From positions 144,251,787-144,315,786 of the forward strand of contig OX104127.1 of the NCBI GenBank assembly GCA_944470555.2: a stretch of 64,000 nt of DNA, written 5' to 3'. This stretch comes from Heterobilharzia americana. Taxonomy: Eukaryota; Platyhelminthes; Trematoda; Strigeidida; Schistosomatidae. Of the stretch, positions 38,061 through 49,609 are shown one piece after another (the stretch's first letter is position 1; each line of letters starts with the position of its first letter). The notes below the pieces were generated by a model, which was not told where the DNA came from, did no database searches, and saw nothing but the letters and a program-made list of their open reading frames with translations. Both the position numbers and the translations under genes were made by a program.

Positions 38061-38810
38061 AACGTCCATTTCAACAGTAATTCTTATGTTCGTAGCTCTA
38101 TTGACCAACAATAACTTACTTCGATGATTTCAGGAATAAGTAAGTATCCATACAATCATTTAATCCAGGTGAATGTCTTAGTTCAGGCATTTCTCACTCT
38201 TCAAGTGTTATCTTTCCCAGCAATTCAGATTGGTAGTACTGAAAACATTTGTTGTGGTGCAGATAATTAAAGACTGGAAGAATCGTTGTTCAACAGTGGC
38301 GAATATTACACATATGTAACAGGCTATTGAGAGCATCGAGGTAACCAATAAAGAATATCACTGAAAAAGCCTGGGGTTCATGAAAAAACGAAAAAAAAGG
38401 CGAAATTCATATTGTACAATATAATTTTACAAAATGTCAGAAATAAGAGTCGTTTTTGAAGATCGCGTTTGAAATGAAATAATGTAAGGTAATTCAGCGA
38501 AGAAAAATTTTCTTTGTCAGAAATGTCATTTCCTAAAGTTGTACAATTGTGTTTACATGTCACAAACATAACAATCTTTTATTGGCCAATAAGGTGAGAT
38601 CACTTTGTCAAACTTCTTGCCTTTCTGGTTATGTGCGTTGTCTGGTACTTTAATTGTGTAACCCCTTGCCACTCTTTATTTCAGTCTTAACACTGGCCTG
38701 ATGATGCAGCTATGCCCTGTTGTTCAATAGCAGACTTTTATATACTTGTGATATACATATACACACGTTTGTACAGCTTTAGAGAAATATACTGAATTAC
38801 CTCTTCTTTT
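38061..38810. other. No recognised feature
   Basis: This is AT-rich and non-coding. A CCTGATGATGCAGC motif near 38,697-38,710 recalls Penelope-type element ends but is too short to assign. Confidence 0.35.
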
Positions 38811-38960
38811 CTGTGGCGTCCCTGACTGAAGCTCTGGGTGGCGCGGATTTGAATCCCAATGGGGAAATCGGTTCCTTCGGGGTTGCAGATACGTCTTCCT
38901 GAGGAGTGCCGAAAAGTAGGAAACGGAGGTCTAGGTTTTTCTGCCTGATTGCCTCCGTTA
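38811..38960 (+). repeat. SINE-like repeat shared with 60,150-60,225
   Basis: The core CTGGGTGGCGCGGATTTGAA and the following TCGGTTCCTTCGGGGTTGCA have clear counterparts at 60,162-60,213. GGATTTGAATCCC resembles a pol III B box, suggesting a tRNA-derived head, but no A box was confirmed. Confidence 0.5.
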
Positions 38961-40010
38961 AACTAACACTCATACTTCAAGCTACTTCATCAACTGACGA
39001 ATGAACCTTCAATCAACCCGCCGAATCCTGTTTTGTACCTGCTGGAGAATGCTAGCCTTTATGTCGCAAATTTATATTTAACCAGTATGCATAGGTAGAA
39101 GGTAGTGACTTCATACCGTCAAGTTATGAGTAACCAGTATCAAATAAATGCAGGACAAGACTTCGATAGTGGCTGGTGAGGATGAAAATCCTTTCTCTAA
39201 ACACCATACAGTTAATCATGGTGCAAATAAGTGGTTTCGTTTTGGATAAATTCGCCAGTAGTCGATCAAAAAATTTTTCACTGAATCGTGGAGTTGATAA
39301 ACAGGAAACTCTGCATATGCATATGTTGAAAGATGTGATTTAATGACTCCAGGTAACTGTTCATCCTCATGCGGACACCATAAAACTAGGTAGTTAAAGT
39401 TGTTTTCGCTGAAATATTTGAGCCAAATTTCTTTCAGACAATAACGGGTTATTTATATGATAAAGTTACAATACAGTAACCATCTTGGTGATTTGGTAAT
39501 GGCGTTAATGCCCCATACCACTCAGTTGTACAAGTTACTTTATGAGGGATGTTTATCGTATGGCAAAGACGTTATATAAACTAATGAAAGACATTTATTT
39601 TTTTTCATACTGCCACAAGAGAAGAATAGTTTAACAAAGAAGACATTGTTTACTGTCAACATAAGTTAAAATTGTAGATTCTCTTTGGTTCTTAAAGTAA
39701 TCAATAAACCCATGTTGGCAACACATGATTGGTTGTGATTAATAAACAAAGTACACAGTTATTCATTCGAAAATTCAAATATGTTAACATACATTGTTTG
39801 CTTAAAACGGCTAGAATCAATGAACTCGACGATTATTCACTTCAAGAGGAGTGTGTGTTCTCACATTTGAGTAGGCAATCTAATATTACTCTTACAGAAA
39901 ATGTTTTTTGTGTATCACTGCGTTGTTTTTATCTAGTGGACTGTTGAAAATATTTCTCTTCTTATTGTCTTTATTATCTTAGTAATACACTGACTAATAT
40001 TACTATTTAC
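38961..40010. other. No recognised feature
   Basis: This is AT-rich sequence with one 72-codon frame (39,729-39,947, plus) that has no recognisable domain. I see no gene. Confidence 0.4.
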
Positions 40011-40012
40011 AG

Positions 40013-40260
40013 GTATTATTCATCACGGACTGATAACTGTTGGGGAATCATTGAAAACCTGGGAGCACTGGACAGGTTTTTTGTCCTAGTATGGGACTCC
40101 TCAGCAGTGTGCGTCCGGCTATGGATCGAACTCAGGATTTTCAAGTTTCATGGCGAACATGTTAACTACTTAACCACTGGGGCAGTTTTTAGTGGTTCAT
40201 AGTTTCCAACTCCTGTCAGTTCATGCTATAGTGCAACTACCACCCAAGGTATTAAGATAG
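40013..40260 (-). mobile_element. tRNA-headed hammerhead SINE (left arm of an inverted pair)
   Basis: On the minus strand a tRNA-like head has an A-box-like segment TGGTTAAGTAGTTAACATG (plus 40,161-40,179) and B box GAGTTCGATCC (plus 40,123-40,133). A hammerhead segment follows at 40,111-40,064, and the tail reads TATCAGTCCGTGATGAATAAT. A leader with AACTGACAGGAGTTGGAAA (plus about 40,206-40,224) is shared with the copy at 60.5-60.7 kb. The pol III boxes are well kept, as in young SINEs. Confidence 0.8.
40064..40111 (-). ncRNA. Hammerhead-like motif, one half damaged
   Basis: The minus strand has stem I half CACTG, core CTGAGGA (plus 40,098-40,104), stem II GTCC/GGAC around CATACTA, then AAAAA where GAAAC is required, and the CTGTC cleavage region followed by CAGTG, which pairs with CACTG. 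All helices can form, but the invariant G of GAAA is lost, so self-cleavage is not expected. Confidence 0.65.
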
Positions 40261-40320
40261 CATCCGCCTCACTTCCGACTGGTTGACCCCACAGCTCGGG
40301 AAACTGAACCACTGAAAACA

Positions 40321-40500
40321 GACCCAGTGACTGAGTGGTTAACGCGTTCGGCCTTGAAACCTAGAGGTCTTGAGTTCGACCCCTAGTTGGGTGATAGATG
40401 CATACTGCTGAGGAGTCCCATACTAGGACGAAACAGTTTTCCAGTTCTATCAGATTTTTAATGGTTCCCCAAATGATATCAGTCCATGATGAATACTACT
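40321..40500 (+). mobile_element. tRNA-headed hammerhead SINE (right arm of an inverted pair)
   Basis: The plus-strand tRNA-like head has CTGAGTGGTTAACGCG (40,331-40,346) and B box GAGTTCGACCC (40,372-40,382), then a hammerhead at 40,401-40,450, then the tail ATATCAGTCCATGATGAATA. It lies head-to-head with the minus copy at 40,013-40,260, about 60 bases apart. Confidence 0.85.
40401..40450 (+). ncRNA. Hammerhead ribozyme with intact core
   Basis: The invariant segments are present: CTGAGGA (40,408-40,414), stem II GTCC/GGAC closing a 7-base loop (40,415-40,429), and GAAAC (40,430-40,434). Cleavage is expected after TTC at 40,441, an N-U-H triplet. Stem I has 4 base pairs (ACTG with CAGT). 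Stem III is the weak point: the segment between GAAAC and the site is very short and its closing pair is C-T. Short-stem-III hammerheads are known from Sm-alpha and Penelope-like elements, where they work best as dimers. Confidence 0.7.
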
Positions 40501-40941
40501 TCTAAATTAAAATCACTATTCATCTCAAAAACACATTGATGATAATATTATTACATCAAAGAAAGAGAAAGACAGTTATTGATTAAACCATCCTTTTGTG
40601 CAAGAGTATATATTCACATTCAATCCTATATAGATTCACTGAATCAATCAATACAACTGAATATGCTTAACACGTTAATTTACAATTTAATTCTAAATTA
40701 ATATAAGACAGCGTAATCAGTCACGTAAAAAATGAACACTGAATTCTAACTATTGATTATTCATATTATTGTTATTATTACCTTCATTTATGTTACTGAA
40801 TGAAGAAAAAAAAAGCAACGACTCAAGTGGTTAAAAAAACGGCTATTAATAGCAGTTTTTACTTAACCTAGTTATTTTCCTGAAAACAGAGAAACAACAA
40901 ACTGGTTTAGCACATGAGTGTGGTGATAAGATAGAGAAAGA
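40501..40941. other. AT-rich non-coding sequence
   Basis: No gene, RNA or repeat was recognised apart from simple A/T-rich tracts. Confidence 0.4.
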
Positions 40942-40959
40942 GTGTGTGTGTGTGTGTGT
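40942..40959. repeat. (GT)9 microsatellite
   Basis: This is a perfect GT run in AT-rich non-coding sequence. Confidence 0.93.
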
Positions 40960-41349
40960 AGTGAGGACTGCGTACACTGTCCATAAGTCTTATTGACGAT
41001 AAACCTAATATGTTGTACTTGAATGGCAGTAGAGTGCTAGATTCCTATTACATCTCACTCCGATTATCGATTGATATTGTAGAATTCTCCCATGTGAATT
41101 AAGCAAATAATTACATGTGATTGTTTACACAACCTGTTTTTTTGTGTTCTCTACTAATATGACAATCATTACTAGTGTGTTTTTCTAAAGAAAACTTATT
41201 TATGGTGAATAAAGTAAGCTGAGGGTAATGCTATATTCGTTAAAAATAAATCATTATATTTCCATGTTATTATTCAGTGTGAATTGAAATGATGGAAAAG
41301 ATTTATAGCTGAGAATGAGGATGATTGTGATTTGGTGTTCTCTAAGCTT

Positions 41350-42535
41350 TGATATTTATTTCATCATAAACGTTTCATCATCAGGTTTGGGGACATCCTT
41401 AGGACTAAATCCATAATGAAGTGAAACATATCCAAATGTTACACGAATGTTTAGACGGTGTTTTTATTGACCTTGAGTGTTATCCAATTGTAAGTTTGGG
41501 AAGAGATTTTTTATCGCAGTCTGACCTAAAATTCCATTCGGTCACACTATTAGATAGACTTTACCTCAGTGAATTTTTTAACTATACGAGCAATCATCTT
41601 ACAGTTCATGAAAATGTCATGTACAAACCTTATTCTTAAGAGTCAAAACACATTGTAGCATTTAGGTACCGCAGAAAGCCGAAGAAAAATACCATTACAA
41701 AGTGTTCAAAGCTAATGATTATCCACTCAACTTTATCAAGAAGTGTTTATCAGCAGGATGAAAGATGTGGCAATTACCTAAAATCAGTAAGTGTATTACG
41801 CTACCCTACATCAGAGAACCTGTTTCAGAACCTGTTAACCGACTGCTTCGTTCAGTTGGGATTAAAGTGCCACACAAACCAACAAAATCACTGCACAACA
41901 CCTTGTGCAAACCAAAGGATCTGTTGTCAAAGAAAGACAGGATAAAACTAGTCAACAAAACCAACTGTAAAGATCGCTCACAACACTATGTTGGCTAGTA
42001 TAGTCGTCGGACTGCTCAAAGAATTTTTTGAACACCAACTAAAGCGACATGAGGCAGCCTCCTTGGATTCAATATACGCAGACAATCATGATCACGAATT
42101 CTTCTGGGAGAATGTCGACATCTTCCAAAGAGTGGGTCCAAAAGCTGCAAGGAGATTTCTATAAGCATGGAATACCATTGAGAAGTCAGTCAGTAGACCC
42201 GATTTACAATCTACTTAAGAGGAAAATAACCATTCACTAACCAAGGGCAAATTCATGAAACAAATCATTAATGATGCACATTGTGATAGTAACAAACAGC
42301 ACAATTTCACTCTAACAAAGATTCTTTGCCAGTGTTGTCGAATAGAATCTAAGGTCAAAGAGGTCAAGATGTGATAAAAATCTCTTCTCAAACTTACTAG
42401 TGGATGGCACTCAAGATCAATAAAGACACTATCTAAACATTTGAATGTACTTCACTTCTTTTTGGAGTTAATGCCGAGGATGTCACCAATCCTGATGATA
42501 AAACACCCAAGATGAAATAAATAAATGTTCCACCG
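41350..42535 (+). mobile_element. Penelope-like element fragment with inverted flanks (remnant 2)
   Basis: The central plus-strand frame (41,765-41,998, 77 codons) has the linker P-Y-I-R-E-P-V-S-E, then K-P-K-D-L-L-S-K-K-D-R, then N-C-K-D-R-S-Q-H-Y-V-G, followed after a stop by S-R-R-T-A-Q-R-I-F. This is the Penelope GIY-YIG endonuclease. A shifted continuation to about 42,240 has the W-E-N-V-D-I-F end of the domain. The sequence at 41,350-41,580 is a reverse-complement copy of 42,300-42,535, so the fragment is flanked by inverted repeats of about 230 bases. Pseudo-LTRs and inverted partial copies are a known feature of Penelope insertions. The RT is missing and the frames are broken. Confidence 0.8.
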
Positions 42536-43220
42536 TCTTATGTGAGTAGTTGTGTGTGTGAAATTCAGGGAAATTGTTGTACTCGTTTTGAGGATCGATA
42601 ATAAAGATGAAATGTTAGAACTAGTTAACTAGTCCATGATATAAAGGCAGTTATAACACTAGTTTTGTTTTGCAATGGGGTGAACCATTGAGTTGTATTT
42701 ACCATTTCAAAGTAACTGAGCATATGATATAAGCCGCCAAGTTTTCAAAACACGTGATTATCAATACAACAAATCTGTAGTAATAAAGCAGTACTAACAT
42801 TTGTATCATAGTTATTACCTAAATTGGATAAAAAAGACATTGCATATTAACCTAATTGTTGGAAACGGAAATCTTGTTACTTTCATGAAAAAATCCCTTT
42901 TAGAGTGAAATGTTTCAAAGGGAATATGAATTCTGTGTTTAAATTAATCACATCTGAAGTAGTCTATACTTGCTGAGTCGTCAGCTCACCTTTTTCTCTT
43001 CCTCTTTTCCCTTCCAGATTCTCGTGGCCATCAATAAATTCATACTGATCTACGCACCCCCTGAAACAGCGTACCTACCTACAGGCTAGACGAAAACACA
43101 TCAACAACTGGTCGTTATAAGTACTTCTCTTCTAAAACAAAATCACAGATTATCATCAACTAGAAAACTGTTGAAAACTAGGTGGCACTAGAAAGCTATT
43201 ATGTTTTCGTTTGAAACAAG
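42536..43220. other. Non-coding, with a good splice-acceptor tract
   Basis: A long pyrimidine tract ending CCCTTCCAG at 43,019 looks like a 3' splice site. The frame opened by it runs only 23 codons before a stop (43,020-43,091). No domain was recognised. If real, it could be an exon of the gene suggested at 43,221-43,527, but phase and continuity do not prove this. Confidence 0.25.
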
Positions 43221-43527
43221 TCATTGGCTCGTATTGCTCAGTGCATGTACAACTGGAAAATCAATACACCAGGAAGAGTAAATGCTCATCTGTTTAAACG
43301 TTGGTTATCTGTTGATAGTTGTAATTCCAAGTTGCTACACTGGATCAAATTGCAGGTAAGTCCAACTGACGTATCCTAAATAAGACGAAATACACGTGCT
43401 GGATTCAGCTGCTAGCTACTATAAAGTCAGTTATGGTCTGGATTATTCTCACCAAAAATTTCAAACTTAGTTTCCAGTGTAAAGCACTTAACTTGCTTCC
43501 ATATTTTTTTTTCAGCACCAAGTTTAA
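43221..43527 (+). CDS. Putative terminal exon pair of an unknown gene
   Basis: Positions 43,221-43,355 are open for 45 codons, with natural-looking composition (W-K-I-N-T-P-G-R-V-N-A-H-L-F-K-R-W-L), and end at a textbook donor CAG|GTAAGT. After a 160-base intron, a strong acceptor (T-run then TTCAG at 43,511-43,515) would join in phase 0 to H-Q-V and a stop at 43,525-43,527. The upstream boundary is uncertain: the AG at 43,219-43,220 has a poor pyrimidine tract. Translation could instead start at Met 43,245. I do not recognise the protein family, and no upstream exons are supported. Confidence 0.3.
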
Positions 43528-43879
43528 TGGCTCTCACTTCAACCTGGAGGATGTCTGAATAAGTAGCTCATGATCCCATAGTTATAAATGATTACTCAAC
43601 TGATATTCATTCACTGAGGAAGCAAGTGAAGTATACTGTCAAATACTCAAGATCGATGAAGCAATTGAAATCAATTTTAAGTATATATGTTTCTAAATAA
43701 GTAAAACATAGTATAAATGAATTAACTACAATTTGGGTGGGTCGATTACTGAGTTAAAGTACGTAGACCTTGATTTTCAGTGTAAAACTAGCTTAGTGAC
43801 TATCATTGACCACTAATGAACTGAGGACATATCTGTCGGACGAACTTTGTATGGATTGCTTAGTGGTTGCTAACAGCAG
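43528..43879. other. Non-coding
   Basis: If the preceding exon pair is real, this would be its 3' untranslated region, but no canonical AATAAA signal was seen close by. Confidence 0.3.
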
Positions 43880-43932
43880 AACGGAGAACCCTCATTTCGT
43901 CCTATTCGGGACTCGTCAGCTGGATGTACTTA
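43880..43932 (-). ncRNA. Sm-alpha-type hammerhead, core intact
   Basis: The minus strand reads GTACATCCAG, then CTGACGA (plus 43,913-43,919, matching CTGANGA), stem II GTCC/GGAC closing CGAATA, and GAAA (plus 43,895-43,898), followed by T instead of the usual C. Cleavage would be at a GTT triplet; two nearby GTTs are possible, giving different stem III lengths. The tRNA-like head that should lie at higher coordinates is not recognisable, so the element is truncated. This is among the best preserved cores in the window. Confidence 0.7.
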
Positions 43933-44059
43933 CGTCCGAATCAGTGATAAACATAATGAATCATTAGGTAATGTTTAGGCCTCTACAATATAGCTCATAT
44001 GCCAGAAGAGGCCTGTAAATTTGACCTAGTATCACAAACAATGAAAAATGACAATTATC

Positions 44060-44485
44060 GATGAAAAAATGGATTTCATTTTCGAAAAGCATTTCCAATA
44101 AACTACAAACAAATATCAACAGCTGCCTACGTTCACTTGATACTGAAGATCAGATGGCGAGAAAGAATAAGCAACAAGGAACCCTGGCAACGAACCAACC
44201 AAGAACCCGTCACCCAACAAATATGCAGAAGAAAATGGAGATGAATCGGACATACACTGAGACCATTTAAGGACATCATGCGTCAGGCCACGCATTCAAG
44301 TGGAAGCGAAATGGAAAACGACAAGTTGGGCGTCCGAGGGTGACATGGAGGAGATGGTGTAATGAAGAAATGAAAGCTTCTGGCAGTGGTGGAGCAAGGT
44401 TAAGAAGACTGCAGAGAGCAGAGCGAAATGGAGATGTGCTACTGAAGCCCTATGTTCCACTAGGAACCCAAACGACAAATAATAA
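44060..44485 (+). mobile_element. RTE/SR2-like LINE 3' end
   Basis: This is a 5'-truncated plus-strand copy. It has S-I-S-N-K-L-Q-T-N-I-N-S-C-L-R, then the N-K-Q-Q-G-T-L-A-T-N-Q segment, the G-R-P-R-V-T-W-R-R-W-C-N-E-E-M-K-A-S-G stretch (about 44,328-44,380, frame-shifted), and the shared terminus ACGACAAATAATAAT near 44,470. At least two frame-shifts are present. It aligns along its length with 33,700-34,100. Confidence 0.85.
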
Positions 44486-44489
44486 TCTT

Positions 44490-47400
44490 ATAATAGTTTT
44501 TATTTTCTCTGTGCAAATAGTCATTTGAATAGAATGATGGAGCCTATGTTTTATTTTCATGATAACATATGTCAACAGTAGGTTACAACACTACAGATTC
44601 TCTAACTAATTAGTCAACTGCAGTCAAACACTATTAAAATGTTTAGTCTTTGGTCGCCAAAAAATCCTGTTTGTCGAGTTAGCAATGTGACCTCTTGGAT
44701 AAATGGTCAACAAGGTAATCTACTGTGTTTGTTATTTGATGGCTGTGTGATTTCTCAAAATCCTAAATTTCGGTTGCATGCTTAATGTCATAAAGTTTAT
44801 TGAAGTGACTGAGTGAATAATAGTAAACACATCGACGATAATAACGCGATGAGACACTTGGAATGGATATGAATACCAACTGTTTTCCATTAGCATCCTA
44901 TACTTCAGTGAGCCGCAAAAGTCAAAAGACAAAGACAGACCTGTGACTGAAAGGAAGGCACTTAGTCTGAAATCAGGTCGAAAGTTGGATATTTATTTTG
45001 ATTGGCCAACTGTCGAATAAGTAGTCCAGTAAGGTTTCTCCTGACCACACAGTAACACGAAACAAAGGTTGAAATCCTAAACTTCTACCTTAGCGTCTGA
45101 TGACATAAAAAGTTGCCTTTTATTTAGGCCACTTCTTATTATGTATTGATTATCCATAGGAAAATAATCTTCAGCATCAAACCAACCACTCTGCATCACA
45201 GATTTAAAACTCTCTGAGTATGAATTTCCTCAGAAGGACCTTTCTACTTCAATTTTTTATGCTGTCATCTTTAATGTGACCTAACAAGTAAGTAGAACTG
45301 ACATTTCACTGATAGGCATTTAGAGAAGTAACTCGGAATAGGTTGTAAATTATGGAGTTCTTTGGTGGAATATCGTCATCTTGATTGGTTTGTAAGTAGA
45401 AGTCTCAGTTTAGCGCTTCGTGAGTTCAGAGTTTTTGAAATATGAATGGATAATCTGGGTGAAGATTGAAAGTGAGATCAAAATCTGGCTGCGGTCCAGA
45501 TCTGATAGAGACCCAAATGTAAGCCTTTCCAGAATGATCACTGCAACAAGTAGGCGTAAAATTATAGGAAAGTTTAAAGTTCGCTTGAGATAGGCACTTA
45601 TTCACTCTCAACTGAAACAGCCTAGATATTGTTTAAAAAGACCGAGTTTAAGAATGAAATAAGTTGTAGAGAACACCACTTTTGTGCATTTAGTTTATTT
45701 GGTTTACAGAATGATCTTACTTGGAAGTGAACTGAATGTAAATGAACTTATTGTCTAGACAGCGTAATGGTAAGACGTAGCATATCTGAAACATGTGATC
45801 TATTAATGCCATTCATTTCGAACAATCTGATACATAAGCTGTCTATTTAACAAGACAGATTGCATCTGCACAAATGATATAAAGGAAGATATAGCCAAAC
45901 GGTTGATGATAACAGGAATACTGAATGAACACTCTTTTATCTCCAGGTGAAAAAGTAGTGCAGCACAGAGACCTATTTAGTTCTAAGTCTCTAATAAAAA
46001 CGTCTACATCTCATTACCATTCGGTAGTGATTCACATAACTACCTTGTAGAAGGAAGCTTATACCAGAAATTTAAAAAAATGTCACACAACCAAGGTCAT
46101 TGTTGTGGAGAAGACAAAGTTTATATTAAAACACCAGCGAGTGCATCTTTATATGCAGCTGACGTAAATAAGCGATATAGAATGCTTCAATATATAATAA
46201 CAGTCAGTCTCTAATTATCAGCAAATACATATCACAAACTAATCATAGGGCTGACATTAAAGCAAGCCTTATGCATTGCATAAAAAAAGTGAAGGATAAG
46301 TGCGTAAATTTATCGAAGTCCCAGGCATTTATACACTTAAATCAATTTTATTTAATAAGAAGCCATTCATATTCATTTTTAACCTACGTTGGTAGTACTG
46401 ATTTCAATTCTTTGAATGATTTCGGTGAGACTTGGACTTCACTTTTTGTCTAGTCCTTATTTTCCCTGCTATCCTTATATTTCTAATCGACTTAAATAAT
46501 CCTTTTTGACTTTTCATACTAAGAATTTGTTAAGTTCATATTCAGTCAAGTTGTTCAAAATGTATGGCTCTTATACATCATATATTCCGTGGGACTAATT
46601 GGTTTGAATTTCGAAAAGCAGTCACTGTTGTTGACAATGGTCACATCCTTTGTAGCTTCAAAAGTGTTTCCAGATTTTTTGATGAGCCTATTCGCAAAGA
46701 CATTGTCAGTGAAGATTTTTTCCAATAAAGTTAACTGATTATACAATTTCTTTTTGAAGAATAGTGTTTTTACTGTAAGGGGTATCAACCTGGCTAAACC
46801 ATGTTGGTAATTAAAATAATACATAGTACAGATTGTTATGTCTTCAGCGATGAAGTTTCTATCATGTGGTTTTCTAATTCTAATACAGCTGTGACTGAGA
46901 AAATGATTAATACTGTATATAATTACGTCTTGCTTAGCGGATGTATCCAAGAATTATTCATACAATTACCCTTCCTAACTTATAATCAACAGAAGGGAAG
47001 ACTGGTGCTCACTGCCGTTGTGATCTGCGATTTCAGTCATGCATATTTTTATCTAAATCATGTGGCCACAAAGTACCAAAGTGCATAGAATTGAAATAAG
47101 TGATTTCAGACATGGGAGAGGGAGTTCATCACAGTAATTGATATCTGTTAACCGGTAGTCATTTCAGTACCATAAGTCACATGGAAATCAGTGAGTAACG
47201 AATATGCAGTTCTCGAGATGAGCTCTACAGCGCTAATATCAAATTGATATGACCAATCATACTTTTCTAAGGTTTCTATTCTTCTTTCTTTGGTTTGCAA
47301 AACACAGGTACCCATTGTCACGCATACTTCTGCCGATAGTATCTCCATTCTTTCTTCTGATGGATAGATTAGGAGAATCTCAACTGGTTACTATATTCCT

Positions 47401-47950
47401 ATTTCATTATGGTAGTAGATGGACTTGCTGGTTTAGTTTTGTAAAGGTACTTCTGGTTCAGTTGTCTAAGTTTCAAGTGTTTTTGACTATGCTGCTTAAG
47501 GCAGTGAACTCGATAAATCATCAAAATGATGACTACCAGCTGAGATTAGGACAGGTAGTACTGCCAGAAAGTGGTATTTAAAGCACAATTATGTCAACTT
47601 TCTACGAGATGCTTAGTGGAGCAGTGTAACTGATTATTTTGTAGTTAGATCCTATGGGAAACACGATTATTATTCACTGTGATTAATTCTCCATGACTGA
47701 TTCCTGAATGCTATATCCTTAATGAAGAAATATTTAGTCGCAATAGGAAAATAGCTTATTTATTGTATAAGACATAATACAATTGACGTTTTATGTAGCA
47801 TTAAAGACAGTTTGCACCAAATCTAATTCGTGTTACGGTATTCTGCGCAATAAAAAAAAGCAAGAAGGCGATTTAAGGTAAGCTGGATTGATTAACTAGA
47901 AGGCTTTGTGGTAATTTGTACATAACGTTTTTGACGGAATGGTTTAAACT
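44490..47950. other. AT-rich non-coding stretch
   Basis: The longest open frame is 131 codons (46,555-46,950, minus), followed by 110 codons (47,249-47,581, plus). The first is Lys/Phe/Ile-rich with no recognisable domain and is overlapped by a 95-codon plus frame at 46,801-47,088. No splice structure or RNA gene was seen. Confidence 0.35.
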
Positions 47951-48059
47951 CTACTTACCGACATTCAGTGCCTACTGATTGAGTGGGATTTGAGTAATCC
48001 GTAGAACGATATTGTTCAAATACTTAAGGTTAAGGTGACAGGGCTGCCCTACCACTACA

Positions 48060-48990
48060 CCCATAGCTTACCTTCGAGGCTACCACAAAAACGTCATGGA
48101 TAGCAAATTTAAAGAGCAGTGGCAAAATCGACCAGTCCTGCCTAGGTCACTAGTGGTGCAGGAGAATGGAGATACGTAGCTGTAAGCCTTCATTTTACCC
48201 GAGGTGTTGAAGTATAGGGCTTTTTGATCATCAATAAACTTCTTAGGGAAACCTGTCTTCAACAATCAATCCTAGAGTACAACTTTGTGCCAAGAATCGA
48301 ACGAAGCCGTAATACATAGAAATACGATGATCATTTACGTGTGATGGTGTTCGAATATCTAACAATATGAGCATGGGTTCAGTGCATACATGACTTTAAT
48401 GAATCCCAGTCCCTTCCTCGCAGTTAAATTTTAATGAGTTTCACAGAGTCTGCGGAATATGATAACATCCAATTCTTTAGGCACTAGCATTGACAGAGAG
48501 ATACTTCATGGATCATCAAATAACTTTTTAAGGATGAGAATAGCAATGGCCTCATTTGAAAGCGATAAAACATTCTTTGTCTGCCATATCTTCCCAAATA
48601 AACAGTCAGTTCCCTGACTACTGTTCCATTTCTGTTGCTAAAAATAACCAGGAGTAAACTATCTGGGCCGGGTGCCTTATGATTCTTCAGAACCTGAACT
48701 TCCATAGTGACTTTTGCTTCATTAGATGGACCAGTATTAAGTAGTCATGGAAAATAAGACATTGTGGTCGGTGCTGCTGGAGCAGCAGACCAGCTAAAAT
48801 GCTCTTCGAAGTGCCTCACCCAGTAATAAAAGTTTCTGATAAACGTACAATCTTCCTCACACACCACCTCACTGACATCACCCGTTTAACTGCCGATGGC
48901 TCAGATGAACTGCAGCAACTCTCGACTATTACCAGATGCAAGAGCTGCTTCCATCTCACTCACACATTTTGATTACCAGGCCTCGTGGTC
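48060..48990 (-). mobile_element. LINE B reverse-transcriptase fragment
   Basis: The minus-strand frame 48,484-48,705 starts K-N-H-K-A-P-G-P-D-S-L, the conserved N-terminal RT motif, with V-V-R-E-L-T downstream. Frame 48,080-48,265 continues L-K-T-G-F-P-K-K-F-I-D-D-Q-K-A-L-Y-x-N-T-S-G-K. The catalytic box region is not reached. Stops and shifts separate the blocks. The order and sequence fit the same family as 20.3-23.3 kb. Confidence 0.75.
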
Positions 48991-49600
48991 CTTACGCAAA
49001 CCCTGTTTGGTCTGTCACACAAGGGAATAACGCAAACCACTGTACTCTCTGCTTTAGAACGTTAGAAGGAGGTCGTAGAGAGTCTGTGTTTATCAACAAG
49101 ATGTTTTTCAAGACCAAAAGTAACTTTACCAGCCGTTTTCTTTGTGTTCAGTAAGTATAAGGCTCATCTATACTTCCTAAAGTTTCCATAGATGGTTGTG
49201 AACCCAGTTTGCTTTAATAAAACATACTATATGGACAATGAATTTTGTGCGAAGCATTATTCAGTGAATAATGCCATTTCTTTGTGTATTTTATCAGACT
49301 GTTGTACACACATTAATGTAGTAAATACTTGACGCAGAGATTGTTGGTTAAAGTGTGGCATAACAAAATCTTATGAAGTTTTTCTCATCGCTGTGAACCT
49401 TAAACATGATGATCATCTATTGGAGTCCCTTCAGATACCTATTTAACATGGCAACGTATCATCAGAAAATTAAGACTGGTTTTATTCACCTAACATAATG
49501 ACTAAATACGACAGTGGTGCATTCCATTTAGACTAACCACCGGAAATAAATTCACTGACACAATGAAAAGGCTTCATCCCATAAATATAAAAAAATATTT
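48991..49600. other. Non-coding
   Basis: No gene or repeat was recognised here. It lies between a dead LINE and the 3' side of the F-box gene. Confidence 0.4.
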
Positions 49601-49609
49601 ATACTGGAT

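Noticed and set aside
41421..41639. 72-codon plus-strand frame as a host gene
   Set aside because: It lies in the inverted repeat arm of the Penelope fragment and reads the reverse of its terminal sequence.
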